Shown: piece after piece, positions 63,264 through 64,000 of the stretch
Numbering within the stretch: the first letter of the stretch is position 1
Layout of the letters: each line of letters opens with the position of its first letter
Source of the DNA: Candidatus Odyssella thessalonicensis L13
Lineage (GTDB): Bacteria; Pseudomonadota; Alphaproteobacteria; Paracaedibacterales; Paracaedibacteraceae
NCBI RefSeq assembly: GCF_000190415.1
Contig: NZ_AEWF01000003.1
Span: 186,001 to 250,000 of the forward strand
DNA length: 64,000 bases
Direction: 5' to 3'
Translations under genes and position numbers: made by a program
Notes under the pieces: generated by a model
Told to the model about the DNA's origin: nothing
Databases searched by the model: none
Seen by the model: only the letters and a program-made list of their open reading frames with translations

Positions 63264-64000
63264 CCATTCTTCTCCAACAAGGTGGTGTAGGCAGCTTCAT
63301 ACTTCTTGACAATAGTCGCTAAAGAGAACTCAGTTTTAATCCTTAACCGGGCTTGTTCCCCCCATTGCCGTAATGTCCTAGGCTCTTTTATGGCCGATAG
63401 AAGCGCGTCTGCCAGAGCGTTACAATCATTCGGAGGGACGATTAAGCCTGTGTCGCCGACAGCTAAAGCTGAATCGCCGACATCAGTGACAACGCATGGG
63501 ATGCCACAGGCCATGGCTTCACCGACCACATTCGGAAATCCTTCCTGCAAGGAAGGGGAAACAAATAAATCTAAAGCATTTAGACAGTGCTCAGGATGAG
63601 GCAGTTCACCAAGTAAAATAACAGAGTCTTCTAAATGATGATGCTTAATTGTTGCCATAAGTTCTGAATTTTGATCGACCACCTGATCTCCTGCGAGCAC
63701 CAACTTGGTGTTCGGCTGCTTCTTGTGGACGTAAGCAAAAGCTTCAAGCAGATTGTGGAATCCTTTCAATTTATGAAAGCGAGCAAAGAAACCTATGGCT
63801 ATTTCTTGCTCCTTTAGAGCGAGTTTTTCTCGATACTCTTGGCGCCACTGGGGATTAGGAGAGAACCTATCGAGCTCAAATCCATTAGCAATTGTAATAT
63901 TGAGAGCAGATTGGTAGCCGGCAGCTTCATGTTGAGCGCGGGCGACATCTGAAACATAAATAATCCCATCTGTTAAAGATGATAAGTAGCCACCCAGGCG
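63260..64000 (-). CDS. GT4-family glycosyltransferase, N-terminal part outside window
   Basis: The frame stays open to the right edge, so the short frame starting at 63769 (TTG) is only a part of the gene; about 246 residues are visible. It reads IANGFELDRFSPNPQWRQEY and IGFFARFHKLKGFHNLLEAF, then LVLAGDQ, FVSPSLQEGFPNVVGEAMAC and GIPCVVTDVGDSALAVGDTG. These are the acceptor-linker and EX7E nucleotide-sugar motifs of GT4 enzymes, as in lipopolysaccharide or capsule synthesis. It overlaps zapE as ATGA. Confidence 0.9.
   Translation of the reverse strand, partial: RLGGYLSSLTDGIIYVSDVARAQHEAAGYQSALNITIANGFELDRFSPNPQWRQEYREKLALKEQEIAIGFFARFHKLKGFHNLLEAFAYVHKKQPNTKLVLAGDQVVDQNSELMATIKHHHLEDSVILLGELPHPEHCLNALDLFVSPSLQEGFPNVVGEAMACGIPCVVTDVGDSALAVGDTGLIVPPNDCNALADALLSAIKEPRTLRQWGEQARLRIKTEFSLATIVKKYEAAYTTLLEKNG

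Overview
The window looks like chromosomal DNA of a host-associated alphaproteobacterium. Three things suggest this. A replication origin lies beside hemE and is followed by hemH, hemJ and rho, the order known from Caulobacter and Rickettsia. There is a CckA-type hybrid histidine kinase and a STAS-MlaE/MlaF/MlaD lipid transport operon. There are also several eukaryote-like or effector-like proteins (F-box, Sel1 repeats, a WASP-like WH2 protein, a secreted LHH-type nuclease). I infer an amoeba or protist symbiont of the Holosporales/Paracaedibacter type; no rRNA is present to test this. I see no insertion sequence, prophage or CRISPR array.

Layout. 1-5.2 kb: aroE (partial) and maf point left from a strong oriC (six exact DnaA boxes); hemE-hemH-hemJ-rho point right and end at a terminator. 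5.5-8.2 kb: an F-box reading frame and a Sel1-repeat reading frame that look like one gene split by a frameshift, then a secreted WH2 protein. 8.4-11.1 kb: phrB, ubiA, rpiB. 11.4-18.1 kb: a lipoprotein, ccmF-ccmH, rpmE, and the four-gene Mla-type operon. 18.2-25.1 kb: a lipoprotein, a secreted LHH-type nuclease converging on tRNA-Ile(CAU), recA, a possible glycosyltransferase and cckA. 25.2-31.9 kb: lipB, bioF with a dienelactone-hydrolase-like gene, ssb and gyrA.

31.9-43.3 kb is the accessory part: a membrane protein, a host-attachment (baeRF) protein, an unlisted entericidin-type lipoprotein, a Cass2-like effector-binding protein overlapping a Vat-like acetyltransferase, a secreted PAF-acetylhydrolase-like enzyme, HAD and GNAT genes, and a 1155-residue receptor-like protein. 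That protein joins an N-terminal LuxR HTH, a membrane segment, an NB-ARC (STAND) ATPase and eight 42-residue TPRs. A possible pseudoknot-forming RNA element lies behind it, ahead of a small ORF.

43.6-64 kb returns to housekeeping: rsmB, dedA, def-fmt-truA, an MFS transporter, ymdB, a DciA-like gene, tsaD-gpsA-EVE, an O-antigen ligase and a degenerate CapD-like protein, DUF2948, alaS with two GT4 glycosyltransferases nearby, and zapE. A perfect 28-bp palindrome stands alone in the gap at 57.3 kb.

Many genes overlap by 1-8 bases (ATGA, GTGA, TAATG), so translational coupling is common. The best leads for undescribed biology are the LuxR-TM-NB-ARC-TPR protein, the WH2 protein, the F-box/Sel1 locus, the LHH nuclease, and the two unexplained nucleic-acid structures at 42.9 and 57.3 kb.
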